Notes: generated by a model from the sequence alone, not told the origin. 64,000 bases of DNA from Pollutiaquabacter aromativorans (GCA_049177215.1 CP185379.1:1178001-1242000); one strand, 5' to 3'; numbered from the stretch's first letter, positions 53,882 through 62,866 are shown. A program made the numbers and translations.

Positions 53882-54497
53882 GGAACTTTTTGAGAGTTAT
53901 TTGCAGGGGGTGTTTGAGAATGGGGATTGGGACACGAAAACCATTGAACTGGTATGTGATGAAATATTTGCAGGTGGTGATGCGCCCCAAAACAATTTTT
54001 CATTGGAGTCCAATAAAAAACATAATATTCCTATATACGCAAATGCTGTAAAAGATAGAGGTCTGTACGGCTATACTGACTTTGCAAGAGTTAACAAGCC
54101 TTGTGTGACAATAGCAGCAAGGGGGAGTGGTACAGGGCACACGGAATTAAGGAATGAACCATTTTTGCCTATTGTAAGGCTCATTGTATGTATTCCAAAC
54201 TGCAAAATAATCACAGCCGAATTCCTCAAATACACGATAGATAATTTAGTGATTCAGCGCAGCGGTAGTGCGATTCCACAACTAACTGTTCCGATGATAA
54301 AGGACTATATTATACCAGTTCCACTTATTGAAGAGCAAAAACAGATTATTGAAAAGGCAGAAGCACTTAAAGAACAAAAAGCAAGACTCGAAAATGTATA
54401 TCAAAAGAAGTTGGAAGACTTGGAGGAGTTGAAGAAGGCCATCCTTCAAAAGGCATTTGCTGGGGAGTTGAAAACAGGAAAACCGGTTGCGGCATGA
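53853..54497 (+). CDS. hsdS: Type I R-M specificity subunit, C-terminal half (second target-recognition domain)
   Basis: A 214-residue frame starting at ATG 53853 inside the end of the first half. It begins NLKNAKELFESYLQGVFENGDWDTK, the central conserved region of Bacteroidota HsdS, then a second target-recognition domain (IPIYANAVKDRGLYGYTDFAR ... GSAIPQLTVPMIKDYIIPVPLIEEQKQII) and a C-terminal helix (LEELKKAILQKAFAGELK). It has its own start, so a half-subunit that pairs with the first frame is conceivable. The stop overlaps the tcmP start as ATGA. Confidence 0.85.
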   Translation: MPKKNLKNAKELFESYLQGVFENGDWDTKTIELVCDEIFAGGDAPQNNFSLESNKKHNIPIYANAVKDRGLYGYTDFARVNKPCVTIAARGSGTGHTELRNEPFLPIVRLIVCIPNCKIITAEFLKYTIDNLVIQRSGSAIPQLTVPMIKDYIIPVPLIEEQKQIIEKAEALKEQKARLENVYQKKLEDLEELKKAILQKAFAGELKTGKPVAA

Positions 54498-55384
54498 GTT
54501 GGAACGAAAAAAGCATGTTAAATGAGCCATCCGGAGAATGGGGTGGTCCCTGGACTGAAAAAAAGCTTGAAGCTTTTTCAAAATATGTGTGGTCTTACCT
54601 AACCATTATGAAGAAGTTCCCTTTTTGGAAAACCATCTACTTTGATGGCTTTGCGGGAAGCGGAACAAGGGATAAGCGGGCGAATGCTCATTTGATGCAA
54701 CAACTAAAAATCACAGACGAAGAAGAAGAAACTTATAAAGGTGCTGCCGAAAGGGTTTTAGGTTTGCAAGAATTGGGGTTTGACTTTTACTATTTTATTG
54801 ACAAAAACGACACTTCGCTGAATAAATTGAAAACAAAACTGGGTGATAGATTTAAAGATAAAACGATTGTTTACCGGTCAGGAGATGCGAACGTTCAAAT
54901 AGCCGAGCTTGCAAAAGCCTTGCGAACCAAAGATTACGCAGCATTGGTTTTTCTTGACCCTTTCGGCATGCAAATAGATTGGAATTCCATAGAAGAATTA
55001 AAAGATACACGTTCTGATGTATGGATTTTAGTTCCAACGGGCGTTATTGTAAATCGTCTATTGGACAGAGCAGGAAAATTGGAGTTTAGCGATAAACTCC
55101 AATCATTTTTCGGCTTGCCAATTGAAGAAATCAAAACACATTTCTACGAAGAAAAAAAAGTGCAGACACTTTTCGGAGTAGAAGAAATCATCACAAAGGT
55201 TTCTCGACCTATTGAGAAAATTTCAAGTTTGTATGCCGAACGAATGAAAACTATCTGGAAGCACGTTACGGATGAACCACTAGTATTGAAGAACCGAAAC
55301 GGCTCACCTATATTTCATTTCGTATTTGCATCAAATAATCAGAATGCAAAAAAGATTGCTAAACAAATTATTCATAACATTTAA
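54494..55384 (+). CDS. tcmP: Three-Cys-motif partner protein TcmP
   Basis: A 296-residue protein of the TcmP family, known as the usual partner of Gp37/Gp68 (DUF5131) three-cysteine proteins. It has W.GPWTEKKLEAFSKYVWSYLTI, then IYFDGFAGSGTR (glycine-rich, residues about 52-58) and VFLDPFGMQIDW (about 152-163). The last two resemble motif I and the DPPY-like motif IV of SAM-dependent methyltransferases, so a methyltransferase-like fold is inferred. It overlaps hsdS by four bases and is followed three bases later by the DUF5131 gene. It is A+T-rich. Function is not established. Confidence 0.88.
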   Translation: MSWNEKSMLNEPSGEWGGPWTEKKLEAFSKYVWSYLTIMKKFPFWKTIYFDGFAGSGTRDKRANAHLMQQLKITDEEEETYKGAAERVLGLQELGFDFYYFIDKNDTSLNKLKTKLGDRFKDKTIVYRSGDANVQIAELAKALRTKDYAALVFLDPFGMQIDWNSIEELKDTRSDVWILVPTGVIVNRLLDRAGKLEFSDKLQSFFGLPIEEIKTHFYEEKKVQTLFGVEEIITKVSRPIEKISSLYAERMKTIWKHVTDEPLVLKNRNGSPIFHFVFASNNQNAKKIAKQIIHNI

Positions 55385-55387
55385 CCT

Positions 55388-56113
55388 ATGGCACAATCAA
55401 GTATAGAATGGACTGAAATGACTTGGAATCCAACAACGGGTTGCGATAAAATTTCGGCAGGTTGCAAATTCTGTTATGCGGAAGTAATGGCAAGGCGATT
55501 AAAAGCAATGGGCGTTGAAAAATATGCCAATGGCTTTGAGTTGGCTATTCACGAAGATGAATTGCAAACACCTTACACTTGGAAAAAATCGAAAATGGTA
55601 TTTGTAAATTCAATGAGCGACTTATTTCATAAAGACGTGCCCGTTGAATTTATTCAAAAGGTATTCAGAGTAATGAAAGAAAATCCGCAACACGTTTTTC
55701 AAATTTTGACCAAACGGGCTGATTTGCTTTTATATTATGATAAAGAAGGATTGTTGGAATGGGCGCACAACATCTGGATGGGTGTTTCGGTAGAAAGCGA
55801 AAAAGTGATGAACCGGATTGACCTTTTGCGTCAAACCAATGCAAGAGTAAAATTTTTAAGTTGCGAGCCGTTAATAAGCCCTCTGCCAAATTTGAATTTA
55901 AAAGGCATTGATTGGGTAATAGTAGGCGGTGAAAGCGGAAGAACGCCAAGACCCATGAAAAAGGAATGGGTAATGGAAATTAAAGAACAATGTAGGAAAA
56001 AAGATGTAGCGTTTTTCTTTAAGCAATGGGGCGGAACGAACAAAAAGAAAACAGGCAATCTGCTTAACGGCAAAAAATATTTAGAAATGCCAGAAATAGT
56101 TGAATCGAAATGA
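55388..56113 (+). CDS. DUF5131 / phage Gp37-Gp68 family three-cysteine protein
   Basis: A 241-residue protein with SIEWTEMTWNPTTGC and the spaced cysteines C19-x6-C26-x2-C29 near the N-terminus, then FVNSMSDLFHKDVP, FQILTKRADLLL, WMGVSVES, FLSCEPLI and WVIVGGESG. The cysteine pattern suggests a metal or Fe-S cluster on a TIM-barrel-like fold similar to radical SAM proteins, though the spacing is not the canonical Cx3Cx2C. It is paired with tcmP and its stop overlaps hsdR as ATGA, so it is embedded in the R-M operon. It is A+T-rich (19/60 G+C by hand at 55561-55620). Activity unknown. Confidence 0.9.
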   Translation: MAQSSIEWTEMTWNPTTGCDKISAGCKFCYAEVMARRLKAMGVEKYANGFELAIHEDELQTPYTWKKSKMVFVNSMSDLFHKDVPVEFIQKVFRVMKENPQHVFQILTKRADLLLYYDKEGLLEWAHNIWMGVSVESEKVMNRIDLLRQTNARVKFLSCEPLISPLPNLNLKGIDWVIVGGESGRTPRPMKKEWVMEIKEQCRKKDVAFFFKQWGGTNKKKTGNLLNGKKYLEMPEIVESK

Positions 56114-58461
56114 ACGAGGCAGAAACACGCGCTGAACTAATCGACCCCAAGCTCAAGGCTTGCGGCTGGGGCGTGGTGGAAGGCTCCAAAATCCTGCGAG
56201 AGTATAAAATCACCGCGGGGAGGATTCAGGCTGGCGGAAGAGGCAAGCGTGATATTGCAGATTATGTGCTGGTCTATAAAGGCATCAAGCTGGCGGTAGT
56301 GGAAGCGAAAAGCGCTTCGGTGGAAGTGGGTGAGGGTGTGATGCAAGCCAAGAAGTACGCGGAGAAACTGCAAACCGGCACCACGTACAGCACCAACGGG
56401 AAGGAAATCTACCAGATTTGCATGGAGACCGGCGCTGAGGGCTTGGTGCCGGAGTTCCTCAGCCCCGACCAGCTATGGAACAAGACTTTTTCGCCGGCCG
56501 GTGCCGAACCGATAGCTACCGCCCAATGGCGCGAGCGATTCACCAATGTTCCTTTTGAAGACAAAGGAGGCAGCTGGCAGCTTCGCTACTATCAGGAAAT
56601 CGCCGTGCAACGCGCCATTGAGGCCATTGCACAAAACAAAAACCGAATCCTGCTCACCCTTGCCACGGGAACAGGCAAAACGGCTATCGCCTTCCAAATC
56701 GCCTGGAAGCTATACCAAACCCGCTGGAACCTGAGACGGGATGGCAGCCGCAGACCGCGCATCCTGTTCCTGGCCGACCGCAACATCCTCGCCGATCAGG
56801 CCTACAACGCCTTTTCGGCGTTTCCGGAAGATGCGCTGGTGCGCATTAAGCCGAATGAGATTAGGAAAAAGGGCAAAGTGCCGACCAATGGCAGCGTCTT
56901 CTTCACCATCTTCCAGACCTTCATGAGCGGGCAGGATGCAGCGGGTAAGCCCACCCCATATTTCGGAGAGTACCCACCGGACTACTTCGATTTCATCATC
57001 ATTGACGAGTGCCACCGCGGCGGAGCAAACGATGAAAGCAACTGGCGCGGGATTCTGGAGTATTTCAGTCCGGCGGTACAGTTGGGTCTGACCGCAACCC
57101 CCAAGCGACAGGACAACGTGGATACGTATGCTTACTTCGGCGAACCGGTGTACGTGTATTCGCTCAAAGAGGGCATCAACGACGGCTTCCTCACCCCGTT
57201 CAAAGTAAAACGCATCCAGACGACCCTCGACGACTACCGCTATACGTCCGACGATACCGTGGTAGAGGGCGAAATCGAGGAGGGTAAATTGTACGAGGAG
57301 AAGGACTTCAACCGCACCATTGAGATCGTGGAACGGGAGGCCAAGCGGGTGAATGTGTTTCTTTCAGAGGCAAACCAACACGAAAAAGCAATAATCTTCT
57401 GTGCTAACCAAGGGCACGCCGCCTTGATACGGGATTTAGTAAATCAGCACGCTAAGCACAAAGACCCCTTTTACTGCGTACGAGTGACTGCCAATGACGG
57501 GGAGGAAGGGGAGCGCCTGCTGCGGGAGTTTCAGGACAATGAAAAGACGTTGCCGACGATTCTGACCACCTCGCAAAAACTCTCCACCGGGGTTGATGCA
57601 CGGAACATTCGAAACATCGTCCTGCTGCGCCCCGTCAACTCGATGATCGAGTTCAAGCAAATCGTCGGCCGGGGTACCCGCCTGTTCGATGGGAAGGAGT
57701 TTTTCACCATCTACGATTTTGTCGATGCCTACCGCCACTTTTCCGATCCCGAATGGGATGGGGAACCGGAGGGCGAAGTGGACAAGGTCGTCAGCGATCA
57801 CGGTCAAGAGAAATACGATCCAAGAGCTCCCCGTGAGCCTGAGGAAGCAGGAGATCCCAAGGAACCTCGGCGGAAAGTAAAGGTTAAGCTACGAGACGGT
57901 AAAGCGCGGGAGATACAGCACATGGTGTCCACCTCGTTTTGGAGTGCGGACGGAAGGCCGATCTCTGCACAAGAATTCCTGAGCAATCTGTTCGGAGAAC
58001 TGCCGAAACTTTTCAAAGACGAAGAGGAACTGCGAAAGCTGTGGAGCAATCCATTGACCCGCCGTACGCTGCTTGAAAAGCTGGAAGAGGCCGGTTTCCC
58101 CAAGGCAGACCTGCTCACCTTGCAGCAGTTGGTCGATATGGAAAAGAGCGACCTGTATGATGTGTTGGAATATGTTTTCAATGGCGACTATATCGCCATG
58201 ACAAGAGAAGCCAGAGCCAAAGCAGCCGAAGCGACCATTTTTGCCCTGCTCAACGACAAGCAAAAGGAGTTCATTGCATTTGTGCTCAGTAAATACATTG
58301 AAACCGGCGTGGATGAGCTTGACCAGGATAAGCTGCCTATCCTGTTGACGAACAAATATCAGTCACTGGAAGACGCTAAAGCGGTCTTGGGGGATGTGGC
58401 GAATATCAGTCGGTTGTTTGTGGAGTTTCAGGAGCATCTTTATAAGCAGCGGGTTGCGTAA
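56110..58461 (+). CDS. hsdR: Type I restriction endonuclease subunit R
   Basis: HsdR is the translocase/nuclease of type I R-M. The 783-residue protein has an N-terminal PD-(D/E)xK nuclease (D51 in DIADYVL, E65-x-K67 in VVEAKS), SF2 helicase motifs TGTGKT at 186-191 and DECH at 299-302, TATPKR, GRGTRLFD, and an EcoEI-type C-terminal domain. It is G+C-rich (35/60 by hand at 57061-57120), unlike the two genes just before it, and overlaps the DUF5131 gene by four bases. All active-site residues checked are present, so the nuclease looks intact. Confidence 0.95.
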   Translation: MNEAETRAELIDPKLKACGWGVVEGSKILREYKITAGRIQAGGRGKRDIADYVLVYKGIKLAVVEAKSASVEVGEGVMQAKKYAEKLQTGTTYSTNGKEIYQICMETGAEGLVPEFLSPDQLWNKTFSPAGAEPIATAQWRERFTNVPFEDKGGSWQLRYYQEIAVQRAIEAIAQNKNRILLTLATGTGKTAIAFQIAWKLYQTRWNLRRDGSRRPRILFLADRNILADQAYNAFSAFPEDALVRIKPNEIRKKGKVPTNGSVFFTIFQTFMSGQDAAGKPTPYFGEYPPDYFDFIIIDECHRGGANDESNWRGILEYFSPAVQLGLTATPKRQDNVDTYAYFGEPVYVYSLKEGINDGFLTPFKVKRIQTTLDDYRYTSDDTVVEGEIEEGKLYEEKDFNRTIEIVEREAKRVNVFLSEANQHEKAIIFCANQGHAALIRDLVNQHAKHKDPFYCVRVTANDGEEGERLLREFQDNEKTLPTILTTSQKLSTGVDARNIRNIVLLRPVNSMIEFKQIVGRGTRLFDGKEFFTIYDFVDAYRHFSDPEWDGEPEGEVDKVVSDHGQEKYDPRAPREPEEAGDPKEPRRKVKVKLRDGKAREIQHMVSTSFWSADGRPISAQEFLSNLFGELPKLFKDEEELRKLWSNPLTRRTLLEKLEEAGFPKADLLTLQQLVDMEKSDLYDVLEYVFNGDYIAMTREARAKAAEATIFALLNDKQKEFIAFVLSKYIETGVDELDQDKLPILLTNKYQSLEDAKAVLGDVANISRLFVEFQEHLYKQRVA

Positions 58462-58511
58462 TTAGGTAATTAAAATTCTCAGTTATTTAACCATATTGCT
58501 CAGTCTGGCTA

Positions 58512-59267
58512 ATGAAAAATCTTACAGTAAGTAGTTTCGACGAAATAATTAATATATTGACTAACGATAAATATGGTTGTGGCCATGTTGTTTATCGTGG
58601 AGTTTCTGATTCTAAGAAACATGACTTAAGACCGTCTGTTGGAAGGATAGATCCCTCATTGTTAAAGGGCAAAGATCTTCAAGAGTTGGAGCGTGAGATG
58701 CTAACCCGTTTTAAATTGAGAGCAAACTTTGAAATTAGTCCGCAACCTAAGGATGATTGGGAGTGGTTGGCTTTAGCTCAACATCACGGCCTGCCAACAA
58801 GACTTCTTGACTGGACATTTAGTCCATTAATTGCAATCTACTTTGCATGTAAACCCATTCTCAATGACAATGGTTTATTTGATAGTTCTAACAGTGACGC
58901 AAGAGCTGTTTACGCACTACATACATGTTCGTACCTAGACACCAGTTGCTTAGATCCATTTTCAGTTAGTGAATGCTGCTTATTTTACCCCCCTCACATC
59001 ACAAAGCGTATATCTGGTCAGTTTGGTCTATTCTCTGTTCAGCCAGACCCCATGACAGCATTCGATTCTCAGTTAGAGGAGTCGGATGAAAACTGGGTAG
59101 ATAAGATTGAAATTCCACTGGACCTAGCTATTGAAGCTCAAAAGAAGCTGTTTCTTTTGGGAATAAGGCATGAAACTATTTTTCCAGATTTGGAAGGCTA
59201 CACATATGACCTAAGAGTAAAGTTCAATATTGCTTCATGTCATACTTTGAAAAATCTTTGCTTGTAG
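58512..59267 (+). CDS. FRG-domain protein
   Basis: A 251-residue protein with the FRG (YRG) domain: VVYRGVSDSKKHDLRPSVGR, then LAQHHGLPTRLLDWTFSPLIAIYFAC, the family's hallmark, and RISGQFGLFSVQP later. FRG proteins are common in defence islands and near toxins, but their biochemical role is not settled. It lies 50 bases after hsdR on the same strand, so it may be read through from the R-M operon. It is A+T-rich and has no signal peptide. Confidence 0.87.
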   Translation: MKNLTVSSFDEIINILTNDKYGCGHVVYRGVSDSKKHDLRPSVGRIDPSLLKGKDLQELEREMLTRFKLRANFEISPQPKDDWEWLALAQHHGLPTRLLDWTFSPLIAIYFACKPILNDNGLFDSSNSDARAVYALHTCSYLDTSCLDPFSVSECCLFYPPHITKRISGQFGLFSVQPDPMTAFDSQLEESDENWVDKIEIPLDLAIEAQKKLFLLGIRHETIFPDLEGYTYDLRVKFNIASCHTLKNLCL

Positions 59268-59426
59268 TGTCCTTTTAAAGGCCCAATTGGTTCTCCGACA
59301 TGATGAATTTCACAAATGGGCGCAGCAGATTCTAATTTAACTCGGTGAATTGGCAGGAAAATATTTGGGCTAAACTCTTTGGGTATTTATAAAAACTATA
59401 TATTAGTCATCAAACCTAACGTCTTT

Positions 59427-61139
59427 ATGAAAACTAAAGTTCTACTTTCCTTGCTGATTTGTATCAGCATCTCGGTGTCGGCATTATCTCAAGCAACCCC
59501 CTCTTATGTGCCAACCAACGGATTGGTCGGCTGGTGGCCTTTTAATGGGAATGCAGATGATGCGAGTGGGAATGGGAATAACGGGACATTTTCTAACGGC
59601 AGTTATGTGCCTAGTATATGGGACATGGCCGCTGAATTTAATGGTAATAGTTCACTGATAACTATACCAAGCAGCAGTAGCTTTGATACTGATTCATTTA
59701 CCTTTTCTTTAAGAGTGAATTTGTCTTCACACTTAGGGCACAATGAAATTCAGTTTGGTATTCCAGGTGATTCGCTGAGATGGTCTATTGGTTGGGATCC
59801 TAATCAGTTATATCTATTACCGATGACCTGTGCAGGAACTTATGGGACAGGGCAAAATTATCCTCAAGTACCTATAAATGTCGGAACCTGGTATCATATG
59901 GTGTTTGTTAATCATGGAATTTATACTGATTATTATTTGGATGGGGTGTTTTTGGGAACATCCGATATGACAACCCCTTTGAATTGTTGGAGCCCCAGTA
60001 TGAACCTATACCTGGGCGGAGACATTGGCGGGGGGGCCATCGAGTATTTTGCTGGTCTAATGGATGAATGCGGATTTTGGAACCGTGCCCTCACCCAACA
60101 GGAAATCACAAATCTTTATAATGCCACAACTTCTCCTCCTTGCAACCCGCTGCCAATTAATTTAATGAATGGACTTGTGGGCTACTGGCCTTTTTGTGGG
60201 AATGCGAATGATGAGTCAGGTAATGGAAACAATGGAACCGTAAATGGAGCAACCATGGCGGCTGATAGGTTTAGCAATGCAGGTAATGCGTTTTCATGGA
60301 ACACTTCTCCGGATAAAATAGTGGTGCCTAATAGCAATAGCCTACAACTTACTTCAGCTTTCTCGGTTGGTCTCTGGTTGAAGCCAATTAATAATACTTA
60401 CGGAACCGGCCCCAATTATCATGCAATAGTAGAGAAGTGGGGGGCAGCTAACGACGCATCTTATCTATTTGAGCTATTTACTAATGGTATCCCAGCATTC
60501 CGAACTCATAATTCTGGAAGTGATGCGGTGATTCAAGCAAGACAAGCGGTTCCTTTTGATGTTTGGACACACCTTCTTTATACTCAAAATGCAGATACCG
60601 GGAGACTATATGTGAATGGCCTTTTGGATACTGTTGTAATGGGAATGATAACCCCCATGGTTATGAATAATGACCTGCTATTTGGAAGTAATGATGCTTA
60701 CAATGTTGGTTCTTCCGGGGATGCATACGAAGGATTAATAGATGATATCGGTATTTGGAATCGGGTGCTCAGCCAGTCTGAAGTCAACCAAGTATATAAC
60801 CAAAATATCTGCTTTCAAACCATCACCGTTACCGACACCCTGCTTATCAATGTAAATATAACTAACCTGAATCCGGTCACTTATCAGAATACAATCAAGG
60901 TCTTCCCGAATCCGACCAATGACCATATCACGGTCGACTTCGGGCCGAACTACGCGTCGTTGACGGGTTACAGCTTGCGCATCGACAACACCCTTGGACA
61001 GACGATGTTTACCTCCCCTGTGCAGCAGCAATCTGCCTATATCGACCTAAACACCTGGACAGGTGTGGGGGTCTATTTTGTCTATCTACTGGACGCTCAG
61101 GGCCATACCGTGGATGTGAGGAAAATTGTATTGCAGTAG
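59427..61139 (+). CDS. Secreted double-LamG protein with T9SS sorting domain
   Basis: A 570-residue exported protein starting at ATG 59427 (signal peptide MKTKVLLSLLICISISVSALSQ). Two LamG/concanavalin-like domains follow (about 30-235 and 245-460), both opening GLVGWWPFNGNADDASGNGNNGT / GLVGYWPFCGNANDESGNGNNGT and ending GLMDECGFWNRALTQQEI / GLIDDIGIWNRVLSQSEV. The tail VFPNPTNDHITVDF ... TLGQTMF ... GVYFVYLL is a T9SS sorting domain. The LamG part is A+T-rich, but the last 100 residues are backbone-like in G+C (33/60 by hand at 60961-61020). It is probably a surface carbohydrate- or protein-binding protein. Confidence 0.88.
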   Translation: MKTKVLLSLLICISISVSALSQATPSYVPTNGLVGWWPFNGNADDASGNGNNGTFSNGSYVPSIWDMAAEFNGNSSLITIPSSSSFDTDSFTFSLRVNLSSHLGHNEIQFGIPGDSLRWSIGWDPNQLYLLPMTCAGTYGTGQNYPQVPINVGTWYHMVFVNHGIYTDYYLDGVFLGTSDMTTPLNCWSPSMNLYLGGDIGGGAIEYFAGLMDECGFWNRALTQQEITNLYNATTSPPCNPLPINLMNGLVGYWPFCGNANDESGNGNNGTVNGATMAADRFSNAGNAFSWNTSPDKIVVPNSNSLQLTSAFSVGLWLKPINNTYGTGPNYHAIVEKWGAANDASYLFELFTNGIPAFRTHNSGSDAVIQARQAVPFDVWTHLLYTQNADTGRLYVNGLLDTVVMGMITPMVMNNDLLFGSNDAYNVGSSGDAYEGLIDDIGIWNRVLSQSEVNQVYNQNICFQTITVTDTLLINVNITNLNPVTYQNTIKVFPNPTNDHITVDFGPNYASLTGYSLRIDNTLGQTMFTSPVQQQSAYIDLNTWTGVGVYFVYLLDAQGHTVDVRKIVLQ

Positions 61140-61161
61140 ACGGAGATAAAAGGTTGGAGGT

Positions 61162-61194
61162 AAGGGGGCTTGCTTGGGTGAAGCCCCCTTTTTT
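61162..61194 (+). terminator. Terminator after the LamG protein
   Basis: 10-bp stem AAGGGGGCTT/AAGCCCCCTT with a nine-base loop, then a T-run. It marks the right end of the accessory region. The gap from here to 61459 has a near -7 box TATCTTTA at 61428-61435 and no gene. Confidence 0.92.
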
Positions 61195-61459
61195 ATTGCC
61201 CCTTGTATGATTACAATTAGGGCTGTTCTAAACAAGCTTAAACATAACCTCCGGAATTTCAGCCTTTGAGGGCCATAAAAACCTTCTTTGCCTAAGATCC
61301 ATATCATCCTAGATTTCCGGGAATTTATAGGCCGATACCTGTGAAGCAAGTCAAGTTCGTTGCAACAGCCTTGTCTTCCAACGCGCTTTGGGTATTCAAA
61401 AGAGCCTCGAAAAACCCCCGAAATCACTATCTTTACGGCCATTCTAAAGGAGACGAACA

Positions 61460-62866
61460 TTGGCACTTATAAAATCCATTTCAGGTATTCGGGGTACGAT
61501 CGGCGGGAAACCGGGCGACGGATTGACGCCTCCGGATATCGTCCGTTTTACCGCCGCTTTTGGAACCTGGGTGACACGCCAGGGGATCAGCAACAAGCGT
61601 CCGGTCATCGCCCTCGGGCGGGATGCCCGGATCTCGGGGGAGATGGTACAGAATCTGGTGGCCGGCACCCTGAAGGGGCTGGGCATCGATGTGATCTACA
61701 TGGGGCTTTGTACCACGCCGGGCGTTGAGATGGCCGTAGTGGACCTCAAAGCTGACGCGGGTATCATCCTCACCGCCAGCCATAATCCGAAACAGTGGAA
61801 CGCCCTCAAGTTGCTCAACCGGAAAGGCGAGTTCATCTCCGCCGCCGATGGAGCCGAGGTGCTGCGCATTGCCGACGCGGGTGAATTTTCCTTCGCCGAA
61901 GTCAACAAGCTGGGTCGTTATACGACCGAACCCAACTACCACCTCAAGCATATCGAGAAGATACTGGCGCTTCCGCTGGTCGATGTTAAGGCCATCAAAG
62001 CCAGGAAGTTCAAGGTAGTGATCGATTGCGTCAATTCGGTGGGCGGCATCGCCGTTCCGGCCCTGCTCAAGGCGCTGGGCGTTGAGGAGACGATCGAGCT
62101 GTACTGTGAACCCAACGGCCAGTTCCCGCACAATCCGGAGCCGCTGCCGGAGCATCTGGGCGATATCTCCAAGGAGGTCCGCAAGCGGAATGCCCACCTG
62201 GGTATCGTGGTGGATCCCGACGTAGACCGCCTGGCACTGGTCTGTGAAGACGGAGAGATGTTCGGGGAAGAATATACCCTGGTTGCTGTGGCCGATTACG
62301 TGCTACGCAGCCAAAAGGGCAATACGGTATCCAACCTGTCGTCGACCCGCGCGCTGCGCGACGTGACCGAAAAAGCCGGCGGGCACTACTTTGCCGCAGC
62401 CGTAGGCGAGGTGAACGTGGTGGAAGCGATGAAGGAACACAAGGCCGTGATCGGCGGGGAAGGCAACGGCGGGATCATTTACCCGGAGTTGCACTACGGC
62501 CGCGACGCGCTGGTGGGCATCGCCCTATTCCTGAGCCACCTGGCAAAGTTCGGCAAGAGCGCTTCGCTGCTGCGGGCGACCTATCCGAACTATTACATCT
62601 CCAAGAACAAGATCGAACTGACGGCCGAGATCGATGTCGACGGCATCCTGAGCGGCATCCAGACCAAATACAAGAAACAACCGATCAACACCATCGACGG
62701 TGTGAAGATCGAGTTCGACCGCGAATGGGTCCACCTGCGCAAGTCGAACACCGAACCGATCATCCGCATCTACGCAGAGAGCCAGTCGCAGACCACCGCG
62801 CAGAACCTGGCCGAGAAGATCATCCACGACATCAAAGACATGATCAGCGAGAAGCATAGCCGCTGA
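61460..62866 (+). CDS. glmM: Phosphoglucosamine mutase / phosphohexomutase
   Basis: A 468-residue alpha-D-phosphohexomutase. Its start ALIKSISGIRGTIGG and length match the Bacteroidota GlmM-type group, which makes glucosamine-1-phosphate for UDP-GlcNAc. The catalytic serine is in TASHNP (about residue 107), the metal loop is DPDVDRLA, the sugar loop GEGNGGI and the phosphate loop RKSNTEPIIRIYAES. The start is TTG 61460, supported by the Shine-Dalgarno-like AAAGGAG at 61446-61452 and the conserved N-terminus. Phosphomannomutase activity cannot be excluded. Confidence 0.9.
   Translation: MALIKSISGIRGTIGGKPGDGLTPPDIVRFTAAFGTWVTRQGISNKRPVIALGRDARISGEMVQNLVAGTLKGLGIDVIYMGLCTTPGVEMAVVDLKADAGIILTASHNPKQWNALKLLNRKGEFISAADGAEVLRIADAGEFSFAEVNKLGRYTTEPNYHLKHIEKILALPLVDVKAIKARKFKVVIDCVNSVGGIAVPALLKALGVEETIELYCEPNGQFPHNPEPLPEHLGDISKEVRKRNAHLGIVVDPDVDRLALVCEDGEMFGEEYTLVAVADYVLRSQKGNTVSNLSSTRALRDVTEKAGGHYFAAAVGEVNVVEAMKEHKAVIGGEGNGGIIYPELHYGRDALVGIALFLSHLAKFGKSASLLRATYPNYYISKNKIELTAEIDVDGILSGIQTKYKKQPINTIDGVKIEFDREWVHLRKSNTEPIIRIYAESQSQTTAQNLAEKIIHDIKDMISEKHSR

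Larger units (their letters stand above)
49810..61200. other. Accessory (defence) island between tRNA-Arg and glmM
   Basis: From the tRNA-Arg terminator to the terminator after the LamG protein, base composition is mostly lower in G+C than the flanks, and gene content is accessory: a secreted repeat protein, a type I R-M operon with an inserted tcmP-DUF5131 pair, an FRG protein and a LamG protein. No integrase, transposase or direct repeat of the tRNA-Arg 3' end was found by eye, so the boundaries are inferred from content and composition only. Confidence 0.55.

Noticed and set aside
49735..61459. Integrase or attachment-site repeat for a tRNA-borne island
   Set aside because: No recombinase-like protein and no repeat of the tRNA-Arg 3' end was found by eye on the right side.
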